A DNA stretch of 64,000 nt, from the NCBI RefSeq assembly GCF_014332515.1, contig NZ_VFSD01000024.1, positions 50,172-114,171 on the forward strand, written 5' to 3'. Shown piece after piece: positions 1 to 7,940 of the stretch (positions are counted from its first letter, which is position 1; every line of letters starts with the position of its first letter). The translations under genes were made by a program, and so were the position numbers. The notes beneath the pieces are model-generated. The model was not told where the DNA came from and searched no databases. It saw only the letters and a program-made list of their open reading frames with translations. This DNA comes from Pontibacter beigongshangensis. Lineage in GTDB: Bacteria > Bacteroidota > Bacteroidia > Cytophagales > Hymenobacteraceae.

Positions 1-257
1 TTGCCATACACCCCGGCGGCCGCCGCATACTGGAGGTAATAGAGCAGGAACTCGGCATGCCGCGCCACCACAACCGCTTTGCCTACCAGGTGCTGCAGGA
101 TTTTGGCAACATGTCGTCGGCCACGGTGCTGTTTGTGCTGAAGTCGCTGATGGCCTCGCTTACGCTGGAGAACCGCGATGAGCCTGTGTTGAGCTTTGCC
201 TTCGGCCCCGGCCTTACCCTGGAGTCTATGTTACTGAAAGTGCATTATGCTGCTTAA
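1..257 (+). CDS. Type III polyketide synthase (chalcone/stilbene synthase family), C-terminal part
   Basis: Reading frame 3 is open from the window edge to TAA at 255-257, giving 84 codons. The visible part carries the C-terminal landmarks of the family: IHPGG with the catalytic His, FGNMSSA with the catalytic Asn, and the FGPGLT loop near the end. Such enzymes condense malonyl-CoA onto an acyl-CoA starter to make alkylpyrones, resorcinols or quinone-like products. The N-terminal half with the catalytic Cys lies outside the window. The stop overlaps the start of the next gene, a methyltransferase, by 11 bases, which fits the polyketide synthase plus methyltransferase pairs seen in Bacteroidota. 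The product of this pathway cannot be read from the sequence. Confidence 0.88.
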   Translation, partial: AIHPGGRRILEVIEQELGMPRHHNRFAYQVLQDFGNMSSATVLFVLKSLMASLTLENRDEPVLSFAFGPGLTLESMLLKVHYAA

Positions 258-963
258 GGAAAGGACAAACAAGCCAGAGCTGATGGACGACCTCACCCTT
301 TCTGGTGAGGACCTGCGCCGAAACCTGCAGGAGCTGGAAGCGATCAACCACTGGCTGGGTGGCCACAAAGTAGTACTGCACGCCCTGAACCAGCTGGTAG
401 CAGACCGCAAGCAGCCACTCAGGCCGCTCCTCATTGCCGATATAGGCTGTGGCGGCGGCGACATGCTGCGGGCCATGGCCAGGTGGGCCAGGCGTAAGGG
501 AGTAGCCGTAGAACTGACAGGCATAGACGCCAACGATTTTATGGTGCAGTATGCCCGCCAGCACAGCACCGCTTACCCCGAAATAAAGGTGGAGCTGCAC
601 GATGTGTTTTCCGACCGTTTTAGCCGGCAGCCTTACGATGTGATTGTCTGCAGCCTCTTCTGCCATCATTTCACCGATGCACAGCTGGTGCGGCTCTTTA
701 GCCAGCTACACGCACAGGCGCAGGTGGCCGTCATTGTAAACGACCTGCACCGGCACTGGCTGGCTTACTATTCTATAAAATGGATAACCGCCCTTTTCTC
801 CAGATCTTACCTGGTCAAGAACGATGCGCCCCTATCGGTTTGGAGGGCTTTTAAAAGAGGGGAACTGCACCAGCTACTGCAGCAGGCCAATACGCCTAAC
901 TTTAAACTCAGCTGGATGTGGGCATTCCGGTGGCAGCTGATCCTGAGAAAGGACAGCATCTAA
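247..963 (+). CDS. SAM-dependent methyltransferase, polyketide-linked
   Basis: A 238-residue class I methyltransferase. Motif I is DIGCGGGDM at residues 65-73, followed by the acidic TGID motif at 91-94, and then a YDVIVCSLFCHHF segment where the fourth strand is expected. The ATG lies inside the end of the polyketide synthase gene (11-base overlap), so the two are probably translationally coupled and the enzyme likely methylates the polyketide. There is no membrane segment. The substrate is inferred from context only; a general UbiE-like quinone methyltransferase is the alternative. Confidence 0.85.
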   Translation: MLLKERTNKPELMDDLTLSGEDLRRNLQELEAINHWLGGHKVVLHALNQLVADRKQPLRPLLIADIGCGGGDMLRAMARWARRKGVAVELTGIDANDFMVQYARQHSTAYPEIKVELHDVFSDRFSRQPYDVIVCSLFCHHFTDAQLVRLFSQLHAQAQVAVIVNDLHRHWLAYYSIKWITALFSRSYLVKNDAPLSVWRAFKRGELHQLLQQANTPNFKLSWMWAFRWQLILRKDSI

Positions 964-1062
964 GGGCCGCCGTTTCCGTAAACATGCCTGCCCGTTTTCT
1001 GGTAATAAAGCAGCGGCGTGTAGTTAGCTGCAAAAAGCATTTTTCATTCCAACATAACCGCT

Positions 1063-1269
1063 ATGAACAAAGGCACCATTCAATTCTGGCTTCTCTTTAT
1101 CGTTTCCATCATCCTGTCGGTTATCGCCATTTCATTGTTCTTTAAGGCACTAAAACTGATAATTTACGTGATCCTGGTCATGGCCCTTGCCCCCATTATT
1201 TACCTGATCTTAAGGCTGCTCCTGCCACGCCGCAAAAGCGATACCGACAAGCTGAAGAAAAGAGAGTAA
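1063..1269 (+). CDS. Small two-helix membrane protein, function unknown
   Basis: A 68-residue product with two hydrophobic stretches (about residues 8-28 and 30-52) and a basic tail rich in Arg and Lys. I do not recognise a family. The ATG at 1063 is the first in frame. It lies 99 bases after the methyltransferase in the same direction, so it could belong to that transcript. It is kept because the hydrophobic profile and the charged end look like a real small membrane protein, but small size limits confidence. Confidence 0.55.
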   Translation: MNKGTIQFWLLFIVSIILSVIAISLFFKALKLIIYVILVMALAPIIYLILRLLLPRRKSDTDKLKKRE

Positions 1270-1270
1270 G

Positions 1271-1346
1271 TTAATGTGCTGATGGTTTAATGTGCTGATG
1301 TGCTAATTGCTGAAAGGTTAAATGGCTTAAATGTTAAATGGTTGGT
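1271..1346. repeat. Phrase repeat (TGTGCTGATG / GTTAAATGG words)
   Basis: Degenerate repetition of TTAATGTGCTGATG and of GTTAAATGG. Similar wording recurs at 20262, 21357, 25396, 43924, 58026 and 62973, always outside genes. Confidence 0.6.
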
Positions 1347-1498
1347 TTGGGGATAAGACATTTTAAAGATGCTTCTGACTGATTAAGAACGTGTGGAATC
1401 AACAAAGGCGGTCAATACGATGTTGAAATATTCTGCACATTCTCAAATTCTGGGTATTCTGATTCAGACAAAAAAAAACGGAACAGCTACAATCTGGA

Positions 1499-1565
1499 AG
1501 AGCAGCAGCAGGAGCAGCAGGAGCAGCAGAAGCATCCGGAGGGGCATTTTCATTGGAATAATTTG
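1499..1565 (+). repeat. CTCCGGAG dispersed repeat, copy 1
   Basis: Long CAGCAG arm, then ATCCGGAGGGGC, TTTTCATT and the arm TTGGAATAATTTG. It sits between convergent genes. Confidence 0.85.
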
Positions 1566-1601
1566 TAATGCAGCTGCTTTTATACCTGACCATGCCAGAA
1601 C

Positions 1602-2504
1602 CTAAAAGAAAATGTGCTGTGCCAGCCGGAACGTGTTGGCATGGGCCTCTACAATATGGGCGATCTGCTTGGAATAGCCGCCTCCCATACTTACCGTTAC
1701 CGGCAGCTTCTGTTTAGCGCACAGCTCCAGCACCAGCCGGTCGCGCTCTTTGCAGCCGGCTATGGTCATGCCCAGTTTGCCCAGCTTATCGGTTGCCAGC
1801 ACATCTACCCCCGACTGAAAGAACACAAACTCCGGCTCCTGCTCCTGCAGCAGGCGGGGCAGCGTATTGTTCAGCATAGCCAAGTAAGCTTTGTCGTCGG
1901 TGCCGTCAGGCAGCGGAAGATCCAGGTCCGACTGCTCCTTGCGGTGCGGGTAATTGTTGCCGCCGTGCATGCTGAAGGTAAAAACCCGTGGCTCCTCCCG
2001 GAAAATCTCGGCCGTGCCGTTGCCCTGATGCACATCCAGGTCTACTACCAGAATTTTACCGATACCCTTGTGCCGGAGCAGGTAATTGGCTGCAATGGCT
2101 ATGTCGTTTAGCAGGCAGAAACCTTCGCCCCTGTCGGTAAAGGCGTGGTGGGTACCGCCGGCAATATTCATCCCGATGCCAAACTCCAGCGCAAACAGTG
2201 CAGCCTGCACCGTTCCGTTCATGATCACGATCTCGCGGTTTATCAGTTCCTCAGAGTGCGGAAATCCTGTTTTCCTGATTTCGGACGGGGTGAGCTGCAG
2301 GTGGCGCAGCCGGTGCCAGTAGGCAGCATCGTGTGTGGCCGTTATAACTGCGTCTTCGAGCGGGGCCGGCGCAAACAGGTTCTGAGCGGTAATGGTGCCC
2401 TCGTAGAGCAGCTGCTCAGGCAGCAGGTCATACTTCTCCATCGGAAAACGATGGCCCTCGGGCAGGGAATGAGCAAATATATCGGACCAGGCAATTTTAA
2501 GCAT
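1602..2504 (-). CDS. Histone deacetylase family (AcuC-like) metal-dependent deacylase
   Basis: With the start at 2504 (MLKIAWSDIF) the product has 300 residues, the usual size for bacterial members. It carries the paired histidines GGTHH at about 119-120, the zinc ligands in DLDVHQGNGT at 155-164, a second Asp in SGVD near 233, and the C-terminal GGGY at 275-278 that supplies the transition-state Tyr. Family members remove acetyl or other acyl groups from lysines or small amines. The frame stays open for 42 codons upstream, but that extension is made of a duplicated 21 bp non-coding unit and is not included. The gene stands alone, convergent with the methyltransferase side. Confidence 0.92.
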   Translation of the reverse strand: MLKIAWSDIFAHSLPEGHRFPMEKYDLLPEQLLYEGTITAQNLFAPAPLEDAVITATHDAAYWHRLRHLQLTPSEIRKTGFPHSEELINREIVIMNGTVQAALFALEFGIGMNIAGGTHHAFTDRGEGFCLLNDIAIAANYLLRHKGIGKILVVDLDVHQGNGTAEIFREEPRVFTFSMHGGNNYPHRKEQSDLDLPLPDGTDDKAYLAMLNNTLPRLLQEQEPEFVFFQSGVDVLATDKLGKLGMTIAGCKERDRLVLELCAKQKLPVTVSMGGGYSKQIAHIVEAHANTFRLAQHIFF

Positions 2505-2978
2505 ATCACAAAGTAACAACAAAGCGGGAACAGAAGTTTTGAGGCGAGGCACAAAATCTTCTGTGGCTTTCCATATCACTTCTGTGGCTTTCCATATCAA
2601 CCGGGCTGCCCCTTCTCCGGATCTGACCAATTAAGTCTGCAACTTTTTCTGAAGCGTATATAGGAACCTTACACTGCTGTTATTGAAAAAACTTTAAAAT
2701 GTGGATAACTTTGTTAACATCCTATGTTTATCCACTATTGTTTGTTAAAAGCGTGTTAACAAATACAACTTTTCTTAACATTTTTTTCATAGATATAGTT
2801 ATGACCAGCCTTTTAGCGACCAGTTACGTTTAAAAAAAACCGTGTCCTCACCAGGCATTTTGCACCCTTCCCGGGCAGGGCCAGGAGGCATTTTGTAACC
2901 CATCATATTCCTAAAGGAGTATATACTAAGAGTATTCTCACAAAAAGATACTTACTACACCTCCTAACCAACGGAACT
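2505..2978. other. Divergent intergenic region with DnaA-box-like pair
   Basis: It lies between the divergent deacetylase and beta-barrel genes. It contains a tandem 21 bp duplication (2559-2600), two inverted DnaA-box-like sites (2700-2708 and 2728-2736) and an AT-rich stretch with several TTGTTAA words. No gene is seen. Confidence 0.6.
2559..2600. repeat. Tandem direct repeat, 2 x 21 bp
   Basis: Two adjacent copies of TTCTGTGGCTTTCCATATCA with a period of 21 bases, identical over 20 positions, about 55 bases upstream of the deacetylase start. Confidence 0.85.
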
Positions 2979-3620
2979 ATGAGAAAGACACTAACCACTT
3001 TTGCGATATTACTTACCCTAGTTTTTGCAGCCCACGCCCAGCAAGAAGATTATGGCGGACCAACTGGCATGCAACAGAACCACAATATTTTTGGTGGCGT
3101 AAACACACACAACTCCGGCTTCGGCATTAAGGGGGGCTTAAACTTTTCGCAGGTAAGAGGCAGCGACAAAGACCTGCTCGGAAGTGTAAGTGGTCATACC
3201 AGCTTCCATGCCGGCGTTTTTGCGCAATTTGCGCTGTCAGAGATGTTCTCTATTCAGCCCGAAGTGCTGTATTCGCGCAGAGGCTACGAGCGCAACGACT
3301 CTACTTTCCGGTTCGACTATCTGAACGTACCCATCCTGGCTGTTGTTAACGTAACAGACAACATCAGTTTTCATGCCGGCCCGCAGATCGGTATTTTGAT
3401 GTCGGGAAAGGAAAGCGAACAAGAAATTGACCTGGCGCCTTACAATACCTTCGACTATGGCGCGGCAGTAGGTGCCGAGGCCAGAATAAGCCGGTTCAGA
3501 CTGGGCGCGCGCTACTACCTGGGCCTTACTGACCTGCGCAAAGAAAACGATTTAGGCCAGAAAATTAACGAAGATATCAAGAACGGCGTTTTCCAGGTGT
3601 ACCTGGGCATCGGCATTTAA
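2979..3620 (+). CDS. Outer membrane beta-barrel protein (PorT/OMP_b-brl family)
   Basis: A 213-residue protein with a cleavable signal peptide (hydrophobic to about residue 18, ending AHAQ). The mature part starts a barrel pattern with FGIKGGLNFSQVRGSD and continues with alternating strands such as HAGVFAQFALSEMFSIQPEV and FHAGPQIGILMSGK, ending in GVFQVYLGIGI. This matches the small PF13568-type beta-barrels common in Bacteroidota outer membranes. Its cargo or role is unknown. It is followed after 22 bases by a YceI lipoprotein in the same direction, probably one transcript. Confidence 0.85.
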   Translation: MRKTLTTFAILLTLVFAAHAQQEDYGGPTGMQQNHNIFGGVNTHNSGFGIKGGLNFSQVRGSDKDLLGSVSGHTSFHAGVFAQFALSEMFSIQPEVLYSRRGYERNDSTFRFDYLNVPILAVVNVTDNISFHAGPQIGILMSGKESEQEIDLAPYNTFDYGAAVGAEARISRFRLGARYYLGLTDLRKENDLGQKINEDIKNGVFQVYLGIGI

Positions 3621-3642
3621 GCGAATAAACGTATTACTAACC

Positions 3643-4401
3643 ATGAGAGGCAAAAGCAGATGGGAAAAAGTCTACGGGCTTATGGCATGCATGCTCCTGG
3701 CGTTGCAGCTGGCGGCTTGCGACACAACCATAAAAACGGACGACGCAGAGGTAGGTGAGCCCCTGCAAAGCGCCAGGCCCTTTGCCTCATCTGAGCCGAT
3801 GATTATAGACACAGCCCAAAGCCAGGTTACCTGGATCGGCTCCAAAATGACGGGCAGGCACAATGGCACTATCTGTATAGAAACCGGTGAGCTGCAGCTG
3901 CTACAGGGCAGGATCAGTGGTGGGCACATTGTGATTGACCTTACCAAACTGGTCTGCACCGACAAAAATATTAATGCAGAAAGCAGCAAGAAACTGGCCA
4001 CCCACCTGAAATCGGCCGACTTCTTTGATGTAGAGAACCATCCTACAGCCACCTTCGAAATAGTGTCGGTGGCCCCATACGACAGCCTTTCCAGAAAAGA
4101 AGCGACACCACATACCCGGGCCAACTATAGCGAGCTTAAAATAAATAGTCCGACTCACACCATTACGGGCAACCTCACTATTAAGGGCACTGCCAGGAGC
4201 ATCTCTTTTCCGGCAAAGGTTAGGCTGGAGAAGGACCAGCTGAGAGCCAAAGCAAATTTCAACATAGACCGCACCCAGTGGGGCCTGGTTTACCGCTCCG
4301 ACGAATCGCTTGGTGACAAGACGATCTACTCCAGCGTCAACATCGGCTTCGATATTGTTGCCAGGCCCGCATCCGACGACTCGCTAGCAGAATCGGAGTA
4401 G
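3643..4401 (+). CDS. YceI-family lipoprotein
   Basis: A 252-residue product with a lipobox (LQLAAC, Cys about residue 26) after a hydrophobic segment, so it is predicted to be lipid-anchored in the envelope. The YceI lipocalin-like domain runs from about residue 55 to the end: AQSQVTWIGSKMTGRHNG, DLTKLVCTDKN, LKSADFFDVENHPTATFEI, LTIKGTARSISFPAKV and NFNIDRTQWGLVY are typical of its strands. YceI proteins bind polyisoprenoid-like lipids. It follows the beta-barrel gene and ends before a strong hairpin shared with the convergent DJ-1 gene. Confidence 0.93.
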   Translation: MRGKSRWEKVYGLMACMLLALQLAACDTTIKTDDAEVGEPLQSARPFASSEPMIIDTAQSQVTWIGSKMTGRHNGTICIETGELQLLQGRISGGHIVIDLTKLVCTDKNINAESSKKLATHLKSADFFDVENHPTATFEIVSVAPYDSLSRKEATPHTRANYSELKINSPTHTITGNLTIKGTARSISFPAKVRLEKDQLRAKANFNIDRTQWGLVYRSDESLGDKTIYSSVNIGFDIVARPASDDSLAESE

Positions 4402-4440
4402 CGGCAGCAGCACCTGCTCCTTCTCAGGACCGACTAACAA

Positions 4441-4472
4441 GAAACGGCTGCCCTTTGCAAGGCAGCCGTTTC
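4441..4472. terminator. Bidirectional hairpin between yceI-like and DJ-1-like genes
   Basis: Perfect 12 bp arms (GAAACGGCTGCC) around an 8-base loop, placed between two convergent genes. The following T-run is weak. Confidence 0.75.
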
Positions 4473-4496
4473 ACTTCGTCACAATACTACATGAGC

Positions 4497-5051
4497 TTAG
4501 CGCTCATGTTTCCCCTCGGCAAATTCTTCGATTATCTTCTTATTAAAGGCCGGAATATCGTTCGGGTTCCGACTCGTCACGATACCTTTGTCTACTACTA
4601 CCTCCTGGTCTACCCATTCTGCACCGGCATTTTTCAGGTCGGTTTGCAGGCTTGGGTAACTTGTCATTTTCAGCCCTTTTACCTTACCCGTCTCGATCAG
4701 GGTCCAGGGGCCGTGGCAGATGGCGGCCACTGGTTTTCCGCTTGTCAGGAACTTGTCTACAAACGCAACGGCCTCCTTGTTTCCGCGCAGGTGGTCCGGG
4801 TTCATCACGCCGCCTGGCAGCAGCAAACCGTCGTAATCCTCTGCCCTGGCCTCCTTTATCTTTTTGTCTACTCTAAACTTATCGCCCCAGTCGGTGTGCT
4901 TCCAGGCTTTTACTTCCCCATCCTGTGGCGAAATGATGTGCGTTTCGGCGCCCGCACCTTCTAAGGCTTTCTGCGGATCGGTCAGTTCTACCTGCTCAAA
5001 TCCATTATCTACTAATATCGCTATCTTTTTTCCAGCCAGTTGTGTAGCCAT
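4497..5051 (-). CDS. DJ-1/PfpI family protein (class I glutamine amidotransferase-like)
   Basis: A 184-residue single-domain protein. It starts with KKIAILVDNGFEQVEL, has the LLLPGGVMNPDHLR strand and loop, and the nucleophile elbow AICHGPW with Cys near residue 110. This pattern belongs to the PfpI/YhbO group, which includes intracellular deglycase- or protease-like stress proteins. There is no signal peptide. It is a single gene, convergent with yceI. The activity is inferred from family only. Confidence 0.93.
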   Translation of the reverse strand: MATQLAGKKIAILVDNGFEQVELTDPQKALEGAGAETHIISPQDGEVKAWKHTDWGDKFRVDKKIKEARAEDYDGLLLPGGVMNPDHLRGNKEAVAFVDKFLTSGKPVAAICHGPWTLIETGKVKGLKMTSYPSLQTDLKNAGAEWVDQEVVVDKGIVTSRNPNDIPAFNKKIIEEFAEGKHER

Positions 5052-5309
5052 CTTTTATTTTATTTTTAAGGTTAAACATCAAAAGCAAGAGAATACAGGT
5101 TTCCAGTCACAGTACGCAGGACTTTTATTGGTTCAGGCACCTATATTACTACTGGTGCTCCTGCCCTCTGCGATAATTTAATGCAACGCTGTTTTCTTTT
5201 GTAGCTCTTTATAAACGAGAGGAATTCTTATTTGTTGAAAAAAGACTGCCTGGTAAAGGGAGAGGCATATTTCGCCTACATAAGGAGCGCATTCCTTAAC
5301 ATCAGCCTG

Positions 5310-5353
5310 AATTATTTGAATGAATTTGCCCCTCCGGAGCCTCTGCTGCTGCT
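5310..5353 (-). repeat. CTCCGGAG dispersed repeat, copy 2
   Basis: Reverse orientation: AATTATTTGAAT, a short linker, CCCCTCCGGAGC, then CTCTGCTGCTGCT. Confidence 0.85.
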
Positions 5354-5395
5354 TAATAAGAAGTTTGATGATAGACATTATGGAAGAGTCTTTAT

Positions 5396-5560
5396 TCAGC
5401 GCCCCTTATCCTCAGGATTTCCGGGATCGTGCGGAACATAGTCGCTGGGTGTAGTCTCCGGCGAACCTCACTGCCAGAGCAGCGAAAAAAGCCGCAATAC
5501 CAAATACAAGTGGTGAAATTGGCTGCTGCGAAGCAAAGGCAGGCGGGTTGAGCGTGAAGA
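5396..5560 (-). pseudogene. Possible decayed small membrane-protein gene
   Basis: On the minus strand one frame reads PISPLVFGIAAFFAALAVRF, a plausible membrane segment. A second frame just downstream reads PETTPSDYVPHDPG and ends with TGA at 5396-5398, a plausible hydrophilic tail. Joining the two needs a frameshift near 5455-5475, and no start codon is visible upstream. This may be a degraded gene or chance. Confidence 0.25.
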
Positions 5561-5699
5561 GTTGATAACTTTTAAAACCTGCTTTGCCCGTTCATTTCCG
5601 AACCTGCTCATCTTTTTACCTCAAAGGTCTCGGATCTGAATCCGCACTGTACCGGAACACCCATTTCCCGGCTTGCATAATATTATCCACTTACACTGT

Positions 5700-5729
5700 T
5701 TGGAATTAGTCTAAATAACTTTAAATTTG
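5700..5729 (+). promoter_or_regulatory. Bacteroidota-type promoter of the PepSY gene
   Basis: TTG at 5700-5702 (within TTTG) and TAAATTTG at 5722-5729 are separated by 19 bases, a full match to the phylum consensus. It predicts a start about 80 bases before the ATG at 5817. Confidence 0.7.
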
Positions 5730-5816
5730 GGCACAATATCATGCGCATCTGTACATATTGCAACCGATTCTTTAAGAACGCAAACCTATACCTATACCTC
5801 CTTAGTAAAACTGTGT

Positions 5817-7121
5817 ATGAAAAAGAAACCTCTCTGGCGAAAACTAATTAACGACCTGCATCTGTGGCTGGGCATAGGTAGCGGCCTGGTGCTTTTTGTG
5901 GTGTGCCTGAGCGGCACCATCTACACCTTCCATACCGAGGTGGAGGAGCTGCTGGAGCCCGACAAATACAGTGTTGCCGTGCCCGCCAATGCTGTACCTA
6001 TTGCTCCGGATGTGCTCATCGCCAGCCTGGAGCAGGAGCTGAAGGGCAAGGTTATATCGCTGGAGATTCCGCAGGATCCTGAGAAGCCGTATCGTGCCAG
6101 CGTGGCTGCTGCAACCGAAGGCGGCGGAGAAGGCAGGAAAAAGGAGGCAGGCGCTACAGCTAAAGGAGAACAGCACGGCAAACACGCCGAGGGCGCAGTC
6201 GCCGGCAAGGGAGGCAAAGCAGAGGCCAAAGGCCCTCCTGGCGGTGGCCGTGGCAAAACCTACCTGGTAGACCAGTATACTGGTGCGGTAAAAGGAACGC
6301 CGGAAGGCCCGGCCACGGAGTTTTTTAAATCGATGATGAAGCTGCACCGCTGGCTGCTCGTAGAAGCAGAGCCGGGCGCTATTAACCCGGGCAAAGTGAT
6401 TGTGGGCACCTCCACCATCATCTTCACCTTTCTGCTGCTGTCGGGGCTGGTGCTGTGGTTCCCGGTAAAACTGAAGAACTGGAAGCAGGGCCTTAAAGTA
6501 AAAGCCAGCGGCAACTGGAAACGCACCAACCACGACCTGCACAACACGCTTGGCTTCTATTCTTTTCTGCTGCTGCTGGTTATGTCGCTTACTGGGCTAT
6601 GCTGGTCGTTTGAGTGGTACAAAGATGGCCTGGGTGCCGTGCTTGGCGAGGAGATCTTTAAAGGCCGCCGCGAGAAGCCGCTGCCATCGGACCCTGCCAC
6701 GGCCACGGCCAGCCGGCCCACTGTAGCCGATTACGTGCAGCAGGCTAACCTGCTGCTGCCTTACGAGGGCAACCTGCGCGTGGCACTACCTGCCGACTCG
6801 GCTGGCTCTGTGGTGGTAACTAAAAACAAGGCCGGCTTTTTTGCCCTCGCCGCCTCCGACAAGGTGCAGCTGAACCAGTACACCAACGAACCGCTAAAAG
6901 TAGAGAAGTTCTCCGACAAAGCCTTTAACGCACAGGTGGCCAGCCTGATAAAGCCGCTGCACGTGGGCGACATTTTCGGCACCTTCTCCAAAATCCTGTA
7001 CTTTATTGCCTGCCTGGTAGCCACCTCACTCCCGGTAACCGGCACCATTATCTGGATCAATAAGCTTAGGAAAAAATCCGGGAAGAAAAGCGCGCCAAAA
7101 AGCAGAAGCATGGCGGCGTAG
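5817..7121 (+). CDS. PepSY-associated transmembrane protein
   Basis: A 434-residue membrane protein starting MKKKPLWRKL; this ATG fits the promoter 80 bases upstream and the family N-terminus, although the frame is open 30 codons earlier. The first helix contains LHLWLGIGSGLVLFVVCLSG, the PepSY_TM signature, followed by a periplasmic PepSY part. About residues 100-145 form an unusual low-complexity stretch rich in Gly, Lys, Ala and Glu. Further helices follow (IIFTFLLLSGLVLWFPV, HNTLGFYSFLLLLVMSLTGL, and one near the C-terminus). Relatives often accompany ferric siderophore uptake and may act as inner-membrane reductases. No TonB receptor is adjacent here. Confidence 0.88.
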   Translation: MKKKPLWRKLINDLHLWLGIGSGLVLFVVCLSGTIYTFHTEVEELLEPDKYSVAVPANAVPIAPDVLIASLEQELKGKVISLEIPQDPEKPYRASVAAATEGGGEGRKKEAGATAKGEQHGKHAEGAVAGKGGKAEAKGPPGGGRGKTYLVDQYTGAVKGTPEGPATEFFKSMMKLHRWLLVEAEPGAINPGKVIVGTSTIIFTFLLLSGLVLWFPVKLKNWKQGLKVKASGNWKRTNHDLHNTLGFYSFLLLLVMSLTGLCWSFEWYKDGLGAVLGEEIFKGRREKPLPSDPATATASRPTVADYVQQANLLLPYEGNLRVALPADSAGSVVVTKNKAGFFALAASDKVQLNQYTNEPLKVEKFSDKAFNAQVASLIKPLHVGDIFGTFSKILYFIACLVATSLPVTGTIIWINKLRKKSGKKSAPKSRSMAA

Positions 7122-7150
7122 CACTGCGCCAACTAAATAACTGATGGTAC

Positions 7151-7201
7151 GCAGCAGGAGCAGCAGAGCTCCTGGAGGGGTATTTTCATTAGAATAATTT
7201 G
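7151..7201 (+). repeat. CTCCGGAG dispersed repeat, copy 3
   Basis: GCAGCAGGAGCAGCAG, GCTCCTGGAGGGG, TTTTCATT, AGAATAATTTG. It is immediately followed by copy 4 in the same direction. Confidence 0.85.
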
Positions 7202-7216
7202 TTTTAGAACAAACCT

Positions 7217-7261
7217 CGCAGCGTGCGCAGCTCCGGAGGGGCTTTTTCATTCAAAACATTT
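7217..7261 (+). repeat. CTCCGGAG dispersed repeat, copy 4 (degenerate arm)
   Basis: CTCCGGAGGGGC, TTTTTCATT and a decayed arm CAAAACATT. Its left part, CGCAGCGTGCGCAGCTCC (7217-7234), recurs exactly at 57789-57806, again beside a repeat copy. Confidence 0.75.
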
Positions 7262-7264
7262 CAG

Positions 7265-7302
7265 CGGCAGCTTACGATTTCTTTGTAAGCTGCCGTTTTT
7301 TT
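7265..7302 (+). terminator. Rho-independent terminator of the PepSY gene
   Basis: CGGCAGCTTAC and GTAAGCTGCCG form an 11 bp stem, followed by seven T. Confidence 0.85.
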
Positions 7303-7434
7303 GTGCGCATTATAGCCAAACGGCCAGTTTCGCAAGGCGGATTATCTACTTATGTAATAGCTGCAACATTTGGAGATTTTCCGTAAATTAGGTTGCCCAC
7401 ATATCATTTCTAAACCCGGCACCGTTTCTATCTT

Positions 7435-7935
7435 ATGATCAAGTTAAGACACCTGGCTTTTGCCTTTGCCCTCTCAGTGGCGGCAGCCTTGCCAACACTG
7501 GCGCAGGATGTGAAGGTGATAAAGTACGAAGACCTCGAGAAGCTGCGCCAGCTCCCCCACGACACGCTTTATGTCGTTAACTTCTGGGCTACCTGGTGCG
7601 GCCCCTGCATAAAAGAGCTCCATTACTTTGAGGCAGCCAACCGGCAGTACAAAAACCAGCCGGTAAAAGTGATCCTGGTGAGCATGGATGCCGTGCAGGA
7701 CCTGGAGAAGCGCGTAAACACCTTCGCCAAAAAGCGCAAGCTACAGTCGGAGCTGCTGCTGCTCGACGAGCCGGACGGCAATACGTTTATTGACAAGGTG
7801 GACCCGAAGTGGACTGGCGCGATTCCGGCCACCATCCTGTTCAACAACAAGCGCAACACCTACTACTTCCTGGAAGGGGAAATGAAGCAGGAGCAGCTGC
7901 AGCAACTAATACAGGAATATAAACCAAAACCATAA
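7435..7935 (+). CDS. TlpA-like thioredoxin-fold protein, exported
   Basis: A 166-residue protein with a signal peptide (cleavage likely after LPTLAQ, about residue 24) and a thioredoxin fold. The active site WATWCGPCIKEL lies near residues 48-58, and the cis-Pro loop is IPATILF. It is expected to be a periplasmic thiol-disulfide reductant such as those used in cytochrome maturation or envelope redox repair. Only 5 bases separate it from another redoxin gene, so the two are an operon. Confidence 0.9.
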   Translation: MIKLRHLAFAFALSVAAALPTLAQDVKVIKYEDLEKLRQLPHDTLYVVNFWATWCGPCIKELHYFEAANRQYKNQPVKVILVSMDAVQDLEKRVNTFAKKRKLQSELLLLDEPDGNTFIDKVDPKWTGAIPATILFNNKRNTYYFLEGEMKQEQLQQLIQEYKPKP

Positions 7936-7940
7936 CGTCT

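Larger units (their letters stand above)
1270..1601. other. Convergent intergenic region without genes
   Basis: It holds a phrase repeat (1271-1346) and one copy of the CTCCGGAG repeat (1499-1565). The short reading frames that cross it translate the repeat and have no family signal. Confidence 0.7.
5052..5816. other. Divergent intergenic region, 765 bases
   Basis: It holds CTCCGGAG repeat copy 2 (5310-5353), a possible decayed small membrane-protein gene on the minus strand (5396-5560), and the promoter of the PepSY gene (5700-5729). Nothing else is supported. Confidence 0.6.
7122..7434. other. Intergenic region between PepSY and thioredoxin genes
   Basis: It contains two tandem CTCCGGAG repeat copies (7151-7201 and 7217-7261) and the terminator at 7265-7302. 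Nothing coding is seen. Confidence 0.65.
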
